Notes: generated by a model not told the origin, from the letters alone. Numbered from the stretch's first letter, positions 34,360 through 47,895 are shown. The stretch is DNA of 64,000 nt from Sinotaia quadrata (GCA_028829895.1 CM054182.1:89863046-89927045), one strand, 5' to 3'. A program made the numbers and translations.

Positions 34360-34890
34360 GAGTTAGCTGACCGGTTGAGTGAGAATGGACTTAGAAATAT
34401 TGCATGTACTTTTCCTATTGATATGTTATACTTGTGTGTTTTATGTAGAGATGCGTATGTGAGTTGACTTTTATTTCTACAAATGTTTGAACTAAGTTGC
34501 TTGCATTTGGTGTGATAACGCTTGACATTGTTTTGATATGCTGTATTTATTATGCAATGTGCGTGTATCGGGCTAGTGAATACCGTTGCATGAAACTGTA
34601 AGTTGAGACTGTAAGAAAGAATGGAATTATATAGTGGAGAACTGGAAACTTAACATTTGTTCCTTAATTATATTTTGCAGTAAGTAATCTTATGTTGGAG
34701 AAGAAAGTGGGTGGATGGGGGCTCGCTAAATATAGATTAGAGTCTATTTGTTGTCTCTTCCTTAGTAAGAAGTTTTCCAACTGCAGAAAATCTTATGTCT
34801 GTAAATATTGTTTTATGTTGTGGAACAGTGAAAAAGTTTACAACGCCAAAATATCCGCCAAGTGAGAGACGAGTGGTGTCCGTCGGAGGA
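34360..34890. repeat. Diverged duplicated segment, first copy
   Basis: Shares ordered landmarks with 35140-36060: gagaatg-acttagaa, gatat-ctgtat, ctagtgaat/ttagtgaat, gtaagttgag, gtgggtggatgggg, agtaagaagtt, and gagacgagt followed by cgtcgg. The order is not the same throughout, so this may be two copies of a repeat family rather than a simple duplication. Confidence 0.5.
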
Positions 34891-35139
34891 TCATTAATAA
34901 AATAAAATTAATATTCTCATCACTTGAAATTAGTTATGAAAGATTAATTAATAATAATTATTATCTTCAGTAACTAAGTGACGCACGTTGTCACACTATC
35001 TGTCTGTCTGTCTCTACATACAAATGTGTTTGAGAGTATCTATATGCATCTATGTACATTGTGTATATCTGTGTATATCTATGCAGGATCATTCGCAATA
35101 GATATTCGAAGTCCGGTTCTGAAAGGCAAACCGTGAGCT

Positions 35140-36060
35140 AGTTGTGAGTTTGTCAGGGCAATAACGTGAGAATGAACTTAGAATAACTTGGTGTTAAAAT
35201 TTTTGTTTATGCATCCATTTTGATATACTGTATATTTTGATTGACTCACTGATATGTATAGGTTAGACAATTATATATTAGTGAATGAAGTATTTGTGAG
35301 GGCTAACAATTCTCATGCAGACATGTAAGTTGAGTGACTGGAAGGAGATTGAGAGATATAGGAAATTACAGACTGAATTTAAAAAAAAGCGTCACGCTTG
35401 AACATTTTTCAGGGCGCGCCTTTCTCTTTTAGTTTCTTGTTGACTTGAGAGGTCCCTGTAATCGACAGACGAGTCGTCTCGTCGGCTAATATCTACCACG
35501 GGAATCCCAAGGGGGTGGGGGGTTGAGAGCGGAGACGTCTATTATCGTTCTTTCTACTGCCAGAAAGTTCAAGTGTACTCGGCACGAATTGCACACACGA
35601 GTTCTGGTGATTTATCGACTGTTATGAACTCTCCACGTGTGTTTCTCTACAACGCGATATATGGTGGCCCAACTGAACAGGTCATGCACTCAGTTATTTA
35701 TCTCTTATCTTTCTCTTTTCCAGTCTGTGAAAGAAAATTATAAACTTTAATTAGAGACTGTTCCCTCAAAAGAGTCATTGTTAAATATTGATTGTGGATG
35801 AGGAAAAACTTGAGCATTTAATTAGTAGTGTAAATACGTGACTGTTTCAAACTTAGTTATATCTATTTATGAGAAGGTTATTTTTATAATAAATCTTTAC
35901 TTTTGTTAATCCCTTCTTAGGCATGCTAACTGATACATGTCTGGAGTAGTCTGTGGGTGGATGGGGACGTGATGAGTCAATGATTGTATGAATGATAGCA
36001 AGTTGATAAATTACTTCTTAAGTAGGAAGTTCCCCATGCGAACAGATAAATTATAGTGTC
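35140..36060. repeat. Diverged duplicated segment, second copy
   Basis: Partner of 34360-34890; the landmarks are listed there. It includes a GC-richer patch at 35400-35660 (gggcgcgcc, gacgagtcgtctcgtcgg). Confidence 0.5.
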
Positions 36061-36214
36061 GGTAGTACGTTACTTATAGGGTGTATGAGTGTGGAATTCG
36101 TGTTGGAAACAAATCCTAAATTTAACCACTGATAAGTGATTATGTTTATTAAATCATAAAGGTATTCAAAATAATAATAATCATAATAGAGGCAAAACGT
36201 ATTATAGCGCCACA

Positions 36215-36525
36215 CGTTGTAACATACAAATACATTATTCACTAATACTGACAACGTTTAGTAACATACAAATACATTATTTACTTATACTGACAACGTT
36301 TAGTAACATACAAATACATTATTCACTTATACTGACAACGTTTAGTAACATACAAATACATTATTCACTAATACTGACAGCGTTTAGTAACATACAAATA
36401 CATTATTTACTTATACTGACAACGTTTAGTAACATACAAATACATTATTCACTTATACTGACAACGTTTAGTAACATACAAATACATTATTCACTTATAC
36501 TGACAACGTTTAGTAACATATAAAT
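36215..36525. repeat. 42-bp minisatellite, about 7 copies
   Basis: The unit aacatacaaatacattattc followed by acttatactgacaacgtttagt. Confidence 0.97.
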
Positions 36526-37254
36526 AGAGAAATGCACACATTACAGATGTAGAATAAACTGCATATTTATCTATTGACAAATTTATCTCATGCATTCTCA
36601 CACATAAAACATACTAATATTAATTCCACATGTGAATACAAGCATAATATTGTTCACAGATAACGGATCGATATATATGTTTGTGTGAGTGTATTTTCTG
36701 TTTCATTTATCTTACGTAAGTTTATAGGCCAGATAAAATAATAAATGTTAATCTATTTCATACCAATTGCTCCAACACAGCAGCGAGAAACCTTAAATCG
36801 ATAAGGGAAAGCACTCCGGGTGTTCAACAAATTCACTCTGGGTAAGACCGCGGTTATCTCTCTTCTCATTAATTAATTTTGTTGCTATTTTGTGCTATAC
36901 ATGCAAATTCGAGAGTAAAAGATTAAAAGGAATGTAAGGAAGCAATAGAAGAAAATGGAAATTTTGAGAAAAGTAAGGAAATAAAAGAGAATAGAAAATC
37001 GTACATTAAATGTATTAGTTATGTCCATATGACCTGAATATGATTTTTTTCTTTGACGGTTACATGAAGTTTCGAACTTCACCTAGTGGCTAGAATATTG
37101 TTGTCGCGAAAGAGGCATTGTGTATATATTTTTTCTAACAGCCGTACTGATTATCGATTTTACTAAAAACTGCGACGTGTCGCACTGAAAACGACGTAGA
37201 TACTGACTAGCTGAGAGTCCACTTGACTGGTGTGGATTTAACGTCCGCTGCCAA
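36526..37254. other. AT-rich spacer, no gene seen
   Basis: No recognised coding sequence or repeat. Confidence 0.5.
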
Positions 37255-37395
37255 TGTTCCGTAGACTGTCGTTTTGCAGTAAAACAGTTAAGTGAATAGG
37301 TTTTAATAACTGTAAAAAGTCATTGACTATCGTTTTGCAGTAAAACAGTTAAGTGAATCGGTTTTAATAACTGTAAAAAGTCATTGACTATCGTT
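37255..37395. repeat. 61-bp tandem duplication
   Basis: tcgttttgcagtaaaacagt starts at 37269 and 37330, and the copies are nearly identical; a partial third copy begins at about 37391. Confidence 0.95.
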
Positions 37396-37599
37396 CTCAT
37401 TTATTGCAAAAGAAATTATTTTCAATTAAAGTGGTCTATATTCTCTTCAATAAAAGTCACATTCGAACATCGATTAGGGTTTGTAATACAAGTGGAATAG
37501 ATTGTCAGGTAAGGTCTATAATGAAACAGAGGAAATGACCTTGGTATAGAGCCCTTAATAAAAGAGAGGAATACGCTGCTGTATATGTTATTTAATGAA

Positions 37600-37795
37600 A
37601 CAGAGGAACAGGCAGTCTTAAACGACCTACAACAAAACAGAGGAATAGGCTGTCGTAAACTACCTACAACAAAACAGAGGAATAGGCTGTCGTAAACGAC
37701 CTACAACAAAACAGAGGAATAGGCTGTCTTAAACGACCTACAACAAAACAGAGGAATCGGCCGTCGTGTAGGACCTACAACAATAGAGTTCCATT
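37600..37795. repeat. 37-bp minisatellite, about 5 copies
   Basis: The unit gacctacaacaaaacagagg followed by aataggctgtcgtaaac. Diverged outer copies begin at about 37500. Confidence 0.94.
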
Positions 37796-38299
37796 ATAAC
37801 GCTATGGAAAAGTTGCACTTCAGATATGGTGCAGATGTGAAGTTCATTTCCCTGTTTTGATTGATAGAAGTTTGAAAACAGTTTTATGGGGACACATGAG
37901 AAGTTTTGCTATGACTTTAACTGAAAGAACGGTACAAACGGAGATATGTAGACACATGATAAGTTTATTTTCGGTTTTTAAATTTGAGAACGGAGTGAGC
38001 AATGCTTAATGGTTTCTTTTATGACTTTGACTGAGCGGTGAATACAAAATTTATGGGGACACGTGACCATTTGGTCGGTGGTCTCAGGCAAATCTGAGAA
38101 TTTTGGTTTCAGCATTTGCAGAAAATGAAAAGTAGAAAAGAGTCATGACGGTCAAGACTAGAAAGATTTCCTGAAATAAAGAGTTTTAGGAAAATCAACT
38201 GGTAAAAAAACAGGTGAAGAAACGTGTAACTCTTTCTCTACCTACTTGCACACTATCACTGCTGACGTCACACTGCACAGTGTATGTCTAGTGCCATTA

Positions 38300-39430
38300 G
38301 TCCTCCAGCTCGCTCACTCACAGTGGAAGGACATTCTCCCCAGCATTTCGATCCTTCGGATTACCGAGACTAACAGCCTGTCATGTTACTAGAGCATCAG
38401 CCCTCATCACTCCTATGACCTTTACCCTCTTCAGGGCAAGAAGTTCGAAAGAATGTGGGAGAAGTAAATGTCTAAGATGATTCTGATGAAGAAATACAAG
38501 AGGAAAATCGAATATTGCTGACCACACGATAGAAATGTTAGCAAAACGTGAAGACCAAGAAAAGACTACTAACACCTAATGACTTCAAAATTATATCAGA
38601 CAACAATGTGCTCAATAAAATGTTCTCGGATTTAATCTGGGACTTTTACCAGAACGTTCAAACTGTAGAACAATGTGAAGATCTACATAATGATGCTCTA
38701 CAAGGAGTTATGACACTACACAACGCTCTACAAAAAAATACCTCTCAGCCTCTAACAAACCGCCATTAACTGATAGTAATACCCAAATTTCCAATCATAT
38801 GAAAAAACATCTCCAAGAATAAAAGTCAACACTTCCCACACTGTTAAAGAAGAAAAGAAACAGTCGTTTTCTCAAACAACAACCTATATGACTTTTTAAA
38901 AAAACCCAGACACCAACCACAACTACTGAACAAAAAAAATTCAGACAACATTAGCATCAACGAAAGCAAAGACAAAAAGAAGACAGATAAAAAGTGCCAA
39001 CTCGCTGAAGAAAAAAACAGAGTCGAAATAGAAAAACTTAAAAACAGAACAAAACTGGGACACGAAGGCAAACATAGCAACCGAAATCGAGGCCTCCCTT
39101 GATGAGTACGCATGGGTGTTTTAGGCCCCACCTCTCTCACCCTTGCCAGGCACACCAACAAAACAAAACCGACAACGTCAACAACTACAACACCACCAGA
39201 AGTACAGCCAACAACAACAACAAAGGGTGGATTGAAAAGACGGTATCCACCACAGCAGGAAGAAAACGGCAGCAACAACAACAGCGTCAACAACAGCAGC
39301 CACAATAACAACGACCCAGAAACAAACATCAAAGAAATCACCATCAGCAGCGACAACAATGGCAGTACAGTAAGCAGCAGTATCCGCAGTGGGGATATTT
39401 TAACCACCCCATTGCAGACTTGATCCAGCT
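38300..39430 (+). mobile_element. Possible remnant of a coding transposable element
   Basis: A stretch of different base composition (A/C-rich on the plus strand) with discontinuous open frames: a 73-residue frame at 38548-38769, hydrophilic with NDFKIISDNNVLNKMFSDLIW, then A-rich sequence, then a 103-residue frame at 39112-39423 rich in Asn, Thr and Gln from caacaa-type codons. It runs directly into the sequence that is repeated at 50560-50990, so I infer one degraded element. No RT, protease, integrase or transposase motif was found. Confidence 0.35.
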
Positions 39431-39870
39431 GCTACTCGACCACCTTTACTGGACACCAGCGCCCATCTACGCGCATCCCAACGGACACCGGGGACAGCAA
39501 CAATGACAACAACGCCACCAATGAGGCGGTCAGGGGGGTTGAACAACCTGGGTTATGTTTACACTAGGTATATACTTCGTGTGCTACTAGCCTGGGCTCT
39601 GTAAGACACCCCCAGCGACACACCTCCAACATCGGGTACGACGACTACAACAAAAACAACATTAGCCCACAGAATACCGAGCCAACGGATGTTTCTACCG
39701 GCCCGACATAAAGCGCAACGGACAACAGGCGGCAATTCATCATCACCACTCTACACTTTCCTGTCCACTACTCTCCACACTGTCTTTCATCACCATCATC
39801 ATCAACTCTACCAACAGCGGCACACCTCGTGCCAAGCAGTGAAATCGGCGGAAGCCGGAAACTACAGTCA
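39430..39870 (+). repeat. Dispersed repeat family, copy 1 (partner at 50560-50990)
   Basis: Shared colinear landmarks with the reverse complement of 50560-50990 include gcatcccaac, gttgaacaacc, cactaggta, cctgggctctgtaagacacc, ccaacatcgg, aacagcggcacacctc and gcggaagccggaa. Both copies are CAC/CAA-rich. Confidence 0.8.
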
Positions 39871-39884
39871 TCATAATAAAAGAA

Positions 39885-40015
39885 GTGTCATCGGTCTGCA
39901 CACAGAGTGTGTAGTGTCATCAGTCTGCACACAATGTGTGGGTGTCATCAGTTTGCACACAGAGTGTGTGGTGTCATCAATCTGCACACAGTCTGGTGTC
40001 ATCCTGCACACAATT
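39885..40015. repeat. 28-bp minisatellite, about 4 copies
   Basis: The unit gtcatcagtctgcacacaga followed by gtgtgt. Confidence 0.9.
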
Positions 40016-40254
40016 TCACGAATGGCTATATGTTAAAGTCAAACTTATGTTCATCTTTCGAGAATATTAGTCAGGTTTTGAATGGAGGGCGAAATTATAA
40101 TGTAGTTGAATGCTTAGCAAACTATTAAGTAGTTCTTGTAAGTCTGCTTAGACAGAACTGAGGAAAGTTATCACTAACCTATTTATTTGTTCTTGTGGAA
40201 AAATTTAGGAAAGTTACTACGACTTATTTTCTTGCTTTGTATTTATTTGCTGCA

Positions 40255-40458
40255 ATGTTAAGCCGAAGATAATGCGCCAAGTTTAGAATAGTTATAACAA
40301 AACTTGCTCCATCGTCCTCAATGTTAAGTCAAAGATAAAGCGCCAAGTTTAGAATAGTTATAACAAAACTTGCTCCATCGTCCTCAATGTTAAGTCAAAG
40401 ATAAAGCGCCAAGTTTAGAATAGTTATAACAAAACTTGCTCCATCGTCCTCAATGGTA
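40255..40458. repeat. 66-bp minisatellite, 3 copies
   Basis: The unit gttaagtcaaagataaagcg, ccaagtttagaatagtt, ataacaaaacttgctccatc. Copies 2 and 3 are nearly identical. Confidence 0.97.
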
Positions 40459-40674
40459 AAGTTGTAGATGGTATTATATAACTACTTATTTTCACACACA
40501 TTATAATATATCAACTAAATTACTGTTTGGTTAGGAAGGGAGAGCAATGTATTTGACTGCGTACGAAAATTGCTGGTAGTTTTTTGTATTACATTTTGCA
40601 AACATAACTCAATTAAGAAGTAGTCACTACGCGAACATATTTTCCACATAACTCAATTGAGGAAAATCGCATAA

Positions 40675-41045
40675 CTATAAAATGAACGTACTTACCTGAA
40701 TAAGTAAATGAAACATGTTACCTATAAAACAAACTTACTTACCTGAATAAGTAAATGAAACATGTTACCTATAAAACAAACTTACTTACCTGAATAAGTA
40801 AATGAAACATGTTTCTTATAAAACAAACTTACCTGAATAAGTAAATGAAACATGTTACCTATAAAACAAACTTACTTACCTGAATAAGTAAATGAAACAT
40901 GTTACCTATAAAACAAACTTACTTACCTGAATAAGTAAATTAAACATATTAACTATCAAACAAACTTACTTGCCTGAATAAGTAAATTAAACATATTAAT
41001 TATAAAACGAACTTACTTGCCCGAATAACTAAATTAAAGACAGTA
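40675..41045. repeat. 46-bp minisatellite, about 8 copies, each with a hairpin
   Basis: The unit aaacaaacttacttacctga followed by ataagtaaatgaaacatgttacctat. Each unit contains ttactta-cctgaa-taagtaa, a 7-bp inverted repeat with a 6-base loop. The last copies are diverged. Confidence 0.96.
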
Positions 41046-43384
41046 ACTATAAAAGAGAATTATTCGCCTACATAACTCAAATGAGAATAGCTGCTATAAA
41101 ATGTCAAACATACAAATTCATGAATAGCTATAACTAAATTACCTAATTAGTCATTTGAAGATAGGTATCATAAAGCCTCTTTAATTCTCTGCATCTCGAA
41201 ATTAATGGTCTGCATAGAGACCTACATGTTTGCTCACGTAAATAATTAATTCGAGCTGTCTACATAGCTAAACTGAGAAGACCTAAACCGAGGATAACTA
41301 AACTGGTGATAGATTTGGATTTTGCTACGGTCAGGTTTACATACATCAGTTGAGAACAGTTGTGATTGAACTTCATTTCTCTTACTATTTAAATAAAATT
41401 AGAAGAAGAAAACTGTTAAGTGACGTAATTACAGCAACTGGTTAACGAACTGTGTAACGATTCCATGCAATCATCTATACACGCATTTAAATAATATAAA
41501 CATTATAGTTTTGCTTGAAAAGTTAAATACAAACAACATTATATATTGTGTACAACATGCGATAACATTCGACAGCTGCGTTTAAGAGCACGATTACCTC
41601 TAGGGAAAATGGCATGACGTGTCGATTTGGAGAAATCACGCACACACAAGCCCCTCTTGCTTTGAATGTACAGCACAGATTTGGTGCGCCCATATTACTG
41701 GACAAGATTAAACACAGTTGTCTCTCTTTGAAAGCACAACCTATTATTTACGCACTAGATTTCGAACCCTACCTACCACAAGGCTTATCCGATCGATTTT
41801 GATGTACAGGGATTTAGATCCCGTATCTCCGAAAGTTTGGCGTTTTTAGGCGATTAAGGGGCGTTGTTTGCCTGATTTGTTTCGCACCTCTCCCGTCCTG
41901 TTGAAAATGTTTTCTTTAGTTTATGCGTAATTTAAAAAAAAATGCTTTCATTTACTTTACTGTTCTCAAAGCCACTCTTTGAGGGTCATTAAGTGAAATT
42001 AAATAACTGATTAATTTTGAAACTTAGAGAATAGTTTAAAGGAAATTAGCAGTTTGTCAAAGAAACATTTAATTGCCGTAATGCATTATTGTAGATCTGA
42101 GACTTAATACAATATGACGCAAATATCTGTACTAATTATTGATTATAATTATAATCAATGTATGGATATATGAACATTGTACAGGAAGTAGGATTCTGGA
42201 ATGTTGAGTGTTAGTAAAATATCTACATGTTACAGGATTATAATGAGTAGGATTAGTCTGAGCGTGGGGAATATGTACATGTTACAGGATATTATAATGG
42301 TAGAATTAAGATTTTAAAGGAAAATATGTAACATGGTAAACAGCAGGTTTCAGAATGTTACGTCTCTTGTTTCCATATGTCAATTTTGCAGGATTCGAGG
42401 ATTCGGAAGGGTGGGGGGGGGAGTATGTGTAAGAAAATATGTAAATTTTACTGATTGTAACAATAGTAGAATTCGGGAGTGGAAGACGGGTAAAAACAAA
42501 TGTATGCATTTTGCTAGATGTAATAACAATAGGATTCAGGGGTAGGGTGGGGAAGAGGTTAAAAAATACACTTCACGATGCTTGTAGCAATTGGAAACAA
42601 AGATTTTTCTACCTGATTCTTTAAAGTCGTTAACGCTGAGAAACAATTTATCTCAGTGATTTTTGGTAGAACATTTTGATCAGTATACACGGCAATGCGC
42701 CGGTTGAGCAATTAGCCCCGTGCACCGGCGAAATGTAAATCTTGCTCGGGAAACGTTACAAATCGATGAGTCTTTTGAGTGTGTTCGATGAGTACTTAAT
42801 CAACTGATTCGTGGGAATGATATTCCTTTAAAACCAAGCTGATAAGAACAATAGCTACATGCAGCTTCAAGGACCGTGAAGTGTTCGGCTCTCTATATTG
42901 TCGTCTGGTTTACAGTAGCGTGTTAGTGGTAAGCGATTCTGACGGCTGTGTATAGACGTCAGCAGTTGTGTAGGGTCAGCAAACACTTCAGAGCTAAAGA
43001 ATGCTGTGCGGTTGTAACGGGTTTTTAAACAATGCCACTGTGATTTTTAAAAATATTTTTATATACGTGTTCTCCGTTTTGCAGTGATGTATACGTACAA
43101 CCTTACAACGCCAGAGAACTGTCTGCACGTACAAAACCCCTTTTGCGAAACACAATAGCACTATTAAATGTATACTGGTTTTAGTAGGTTTGTGCTCCAA
43201 AATACAGCGTTACTCTTAAGAAGGTTATTATTTTTAAAAAATGAAAATAATCAAACAACTATCTTACCTACTTATTAATAATTTAAGCTGATGAAGAATA
43301 CCAAAGAAAGTCTGAAAACATGCTAATTGCATGATAATTATTAGAAAGACATTTTAAAAAGTAAAGAACATAGCGATTTCTCTC
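41046..43384. other. Intergenic, no gene recognised
   Basis: The stretch 41590-41810 is open on both strands (62 and 60 codons) but has no recognisable similarity. 42200-42540 has a loose repeat around tacaggatta-taatg and aatagtagaattc. 42690-42740 has an inverted gcgccggt/accggcg pair. The rest is AT-rich. Confidence 0.45.
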
Positions 43385-43429
43385 CTTATTAAACACAGGC
43401 ACACACTTGTCCTCTTCTTATCATAAACT

Positions 43430-43453
43430 CACATACACACACACGCACACGCA

Positions 43454-43528
<75 letters not shown>
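43430..43528. repeat. (CA)n microsatellite
   Basis: Pure CA run with cacgcacg variants at its start. Confidence 0.98.
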
Positions 43529-43530
<2 letters not shown>

Positions 43531-43574
43531 AGAAATTATTACATACATAAATATACTTGACATTTCGAATGTAC

Positions 43575-43840
43575 CTCATGAAAAAATGTCAACATTCATG
43601 AATACCTCAGAAAGGAATGTCAAATTAACATTCATGGATATCCCAGAAATAAATGTCCTTAACATTCATGAATACCTCAGAAAGAAATGTCAAATTAACA
43701 TTCATGGATATCCCAGAAATAAATGTCCTCAACATTCACGAATATATCTCAGAGAGAATGTCAACACATTCATGAATACCTCAGTAAGAAGAGTCAAGTC
43801 AAAATTCTTGCATTCCTCAGAAGTAGATGTGAAGTCAAGA
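43575..43840. repeat. Minisatellite, about 36 bp in dimers
   Basis: Alternating halves, aacattcatgaatacctcag and aacattcatggatatcccag, each followed by aaa-aatgtc. Later copies vary in length. Confidence 0.9.
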
Positions 43841-44571
43841 TTCATGAACTGGGTGGGTGCTCGTTGTCCTAACAGACAAAGTGTGTAAATGATCTGTGTC
43901 TGCATGACAAAGTCACGACTGTTTTCAGCGATAGGATCTGCGTCAACACAACGTTTGCGTGCTTGAGTATATGAAAGAATAAAAAGAACATAAAAAAACT
44001 AAATTAACAATAGAGCTTTTATAATAATGCTAGCGTTCACAATACTATTATGTATCAATAGCATGGCGACGGACGGGTGGGGAAGGAGGTTAGTTGTCCC
44101 AAGGTGCCGGTTATTCAGGCCGCTGTTTAAGTTCGAAATTCTTCGTTGTCGCGTTCATTAAATACTATTTGACACAATATGACTTAATTTCTTGTTTGAG
44201 TAAAGATATACAATAGGTGTAAAGCATTTAGCTCAAGCAGAAAAAAAAAACTATTTTCTGATTACAAGATTGGAAAGGGGAAATTTGTGGCACTGGGGAC
44301 ACTATCTGACAAACATTATAATAATAAAAAAAAAAAAAGAACCCAAAGGAGGCGCCGGGTGTACTGACTCCGGGTGTCAAACCTCGTGCCGCCCTTGATA
44401 ACATGACAATCGTCGGCTCTGAGCGTATCTGAAATCAATTACGCCATTGAACACAGACTGACAAGGTCTGGATGACGTCATGCAACATCTTAGATGTCAG
44501 CAGTGCAATGACACATACGTCACATGGATCTTAGCGTATTTGTACTGTTTATGTGTGTCAGAGGAGTTCTA
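43841..44571. other. Intergenic, possible old transposon debris
   Basis: The segment around 44340-44395 (ggaggcgccgggtg, gactccgggtgtcaaacc, gtgccgcccttgat) is unusually GC-rich and resembles the interior of old DNA-transposon remnants, but I could not define its ends. Confidence 0.35.
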
Positions 44572-46055
44572 GGCAAATTATGCCGATTTTCTAATACATT
44601 TTTCTAATTTCTAATTAATTAATAATTTTTAAATTATTTTATGAGAAGCATAGTACCGTTAGCTAGTTTGTGTACATGTGGTGCAATAGATGTTTATGAC
44701 TTATTAAGATGTAGGTCACTCAAAAAGGTGAATGACATAGAGGGGTAAAGGGGAATGGCAGGATGGAGAACTGCTAGCCAGATACGAGACGCCCATATAT
44801 GGTAATTTGCGTTCCATATCGTGATGTAGTAGAATATGCTAGCTGGCCTGAGACCATTCATATTTACTTATCAATGACGTAAGATCCGCAGACGCACATA
44901 TCCACTGCACCCACATGTCCACGGGCAAACTGCTTGCCTTCATTGATATCGCACACAAATTACAAGAGTGGTAAATATAACCGACTTCTCTAAAATATTG
45001 TATATATTATTGATAGAACTTTGTGTAAAATATTTATGTGATATGCTAAATGATTGTGTGAACTAATGTATTTCTTCTCACAGAAGCTAAATGGTGTTAG
45101 TGATGATTACATTTATGTAGAAAGATTGAGATGGCATACACATGTGTATTCACCAATCTCATGCATGTTAAGCAATTGTAGCCGGTAGAGCTATATAGAG
45201 AGAAATGATTATTTAATCAATATCTCTGTGAACTGCTTACTAAATGTATTGTAACCGAGAATTTATACAATTGTAGAAGTAAAATCATTATTATCCACTT
45301 ATAAATATTTAATTTAATTTATGAATTGTGAGTTGTGATGAATTTATAAAGAGTACTCTATTTCTGTTGCCACGAAGCCCAAATGAATATTCATGCTAAT
45401 ACGTTGCTATAGAAGAATGTTGTTCATTACAACCAGTTCCAGGCGTAAACTACGTCAGATTCAGGAGCCTCTGACAACAATGGCTAGCACACCTATTTGA
45501 TGCGGAGTTGGTCATACCTGGAAGACAACCGCAACATGATGTCATTTATTACTGTCAAGAACAGTGAACTGTTGCCAGTCTTCATGAGACTCTAGTTAAG
45601 TGTGCTCTATCCAAATTAATGGATTAGTCAAATAAACAATATACGAATAATCGGGCGGGGCAGGATAAACGAACTCTCAAATTTTCTGCGATTAAATTGA
45701 TGTATTTTTACTACTATTATTGTTGTTAAATTTTACTTTGTTATCTTCATGTTACATAATTTGTTTTAATTGTCAACTATAAGGAAGCTGGTTTGGGGTC
45801 TGAGCCAGAGAAATAATATCATAATCATAACTAATAAAGGGGGAGATAATGCTACCAGCTAGGGCATGTCAGCTGATTTATCTGTCTGTTTGTCATTGAG
45901 TAATAGCCCGAATCTTTGGCATATTCGTGGAAGATAAGACAGGCTGTCCGGCTGTCGCTAGTATTAGAAGAGAATCGATAACCAATATTGATATTTGGGG
46001 ATCTGGTATAGTGACAGGGTCGTTAAACATAACTGGACACGTGACAATATAGTTC
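44572..46055 (+). repeat. Unnamed dispersed repeat, long copy (about 1.5 kb)
   Basis: Its two ends match, in order, the reverse complement of 62355-62800: left landmarks gcaaattatgc, accgttagctag, gtggtgcaata, aggggtaaaggggaat; right landmarks cagctgatttatctgt, agcccgaatctttggcatat, gtccggctgtcgctagta, gacagggtcgttaaa. About 1 kb between 44775 and 45820 is absent from the other copy. Part of that middle (gatacgagacgccc, gagtggtaaatata) recurs at 46925-47260. No coding capacity was recognised, so it is probably non-autonomous. Confidence 0.82.
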
Positions 46056-46229
46056 CTGTGGGCTAAAGGTCCATGCCCAACAGTTGCTGATTTCGCCGAG
46101 GGTGCGCTACTTAGAATTGTCAAACTGAGGATCACTGAGACAACCTGATTGTTACCAACTGCTAACTCACATGTCACATGCAACACTCTCAGATTCTTGA
46201 ATATTTGAACATGAGCAGTGCTAGTTCAC

Positions 46230-46815
46230 TCATCAGCAACATTTTGTAATGGAGGCCCATTAGCAACAGTTTGTAATGATGGACCATTAGCAATAATATT
46301 TTTAACAGCGGACCATTAGCAACAGTTCGTAACGATGGACCATTGGTAACAGTTTGTAACAGCTGACCATTCACAGCAGTTTGTACTGGCAGACTTTTAG
46401 CAACAGTTTCTAATGATGGACAATTAGTAACAGTTTTTTAACGGCGGACCATTAGTACAGTTTGTAAAGGCAAGCCATTAGCAACAATTCTTTAACAAGG
46501 AGCCATTAGTAACAGTTTGTAAAGGTGGACCATGAGTAACTGTAAAGGTCGACCATTAGTAACAGTTTCTAATGATGGACAATTAGTATCAGTTTTTTTT
46601 AAAAACCATAAGCAACATTTTGTAATAATGGACCATTAGTAACAGTTTCTAATGATGTACAATTAGTATCAGGTTTTTTTATTGTAAACCATTAGCAACA
46701 TTTTTTTAATAATGGACCATTAGTAACAGTTTCTAATGATGGTCCATTAGCAGGAGTTTTTAATCGTAGACCATTAGCATCAGTTTGTAACAACGGACCA
46801 TTAGTAACAATGATG
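46230..46815. repeat. 27-bp minisatellite, about 22 copies
   Basis: The unit aacagtttgtaatgatggac followed by cattagc, with frequent substitutions and small indels in T runs. Confidence 0.94.
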
Positions 46816-46924
46816 ATCGAGAAAGGGGGCAACTTATGCTCTTTGTTTTCTCTCTTTTTTTCTATATTAATAATCAGTCATTGATAGTTACTAGTTACTT
46901 CTGACACCCGAGTGGCCGATGATG

Positions 46925-47265
46925 CAATCTGCCATACCCACCTATGCTACATACAGTAAAGATTTAGGTCATGTTCGTTGATCATGCACAGGCAGTGGAG
47001 ATATACAGAGGGGGGAAGAAGGGTAAGAATAGGTGAATGTTGACAGGATACGGGATGCCCTTATATGGACGTTTGCTTCCGACATGAGAGAATTTGTAGT
47101 TTGACTCAAGAGTTGCACATAAATATTGCCAATAAAACCGCGCATTGTCATGCACTGCTCCCGCACCATTCATAATGGGTTGAAATCTGCTTGTATAAGA
47201 AATAGGCTTTACACATTACAGAGAGTGGTAAATATATTGACCTCTCAGAAATTATTGTCATATAT
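46925..47265 (+). repeat. Diverged copy of the 44.6-kb repeat (left-middle part)
   Basis: Ordered matches to 44715-45005, including ggatacgggatgccc-tatatgg versus gatacgagacgcccatatatgg, gcactgc-cc, and agagtggtaaatat-gac-tctc. Strongly diverged. Confidence 0.65.
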
Positions 47266-47895
47266 ATATTTTTTTTATTAGAATGTTGTGTAGAATGGTT
47301 GTATATTCTTATTAAATTCACCTAAGTCAAAAACCACAATTTAAATTACAAAAACTCATTATGAAAAGACTTTATTACATGAGCAAAGTATTATACATTC
47401 GATGTTATTTAACGACCCAGAGATTGTTAAATAATGTTGACAGATGTCCAATTTGTCTATATTTATTTTATACAAGAGAATACATTTTTGAAAGAAACAA
47501 TATTTCACAAATAAATAAGTAAATAAATAAATAAAAACAACAGATAAAAATAATGTATTTCCTTGAACCTAATATTTTGACAAAGTTAAGGCAGTACTTT
47601 GTCTTTGTCTTTTTACTTTGTCTTTGTCTTTGTACTTTGTCTTTTTTCCCTGAACAAGTCCGGATAATCCATTTATATGGGCACTATATATTACCATTGA
47701 TGTAGACTACTTCTTCTACAAGGGTTATTTTTGATGCTTATAGAATGCATCTAGCTAAATGTAATTTTTTTATATTAATTGAATACATATAACTAAAACT
47801 TAATCTTTGATATTAATTGAATACACCTACAATGTTAATAATCGTTGATGTAAATTGAATAGGTCTTTCTACAATGTTAATCGTTGATATTGTGT
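47266..47895. other. AT-rich spacer, no gene seen
   Basis: A ctttgtctttgt patch at about 47600-47645 and aaataaataaat near 47515. Nothing else recognised. Confidence 0.5.
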
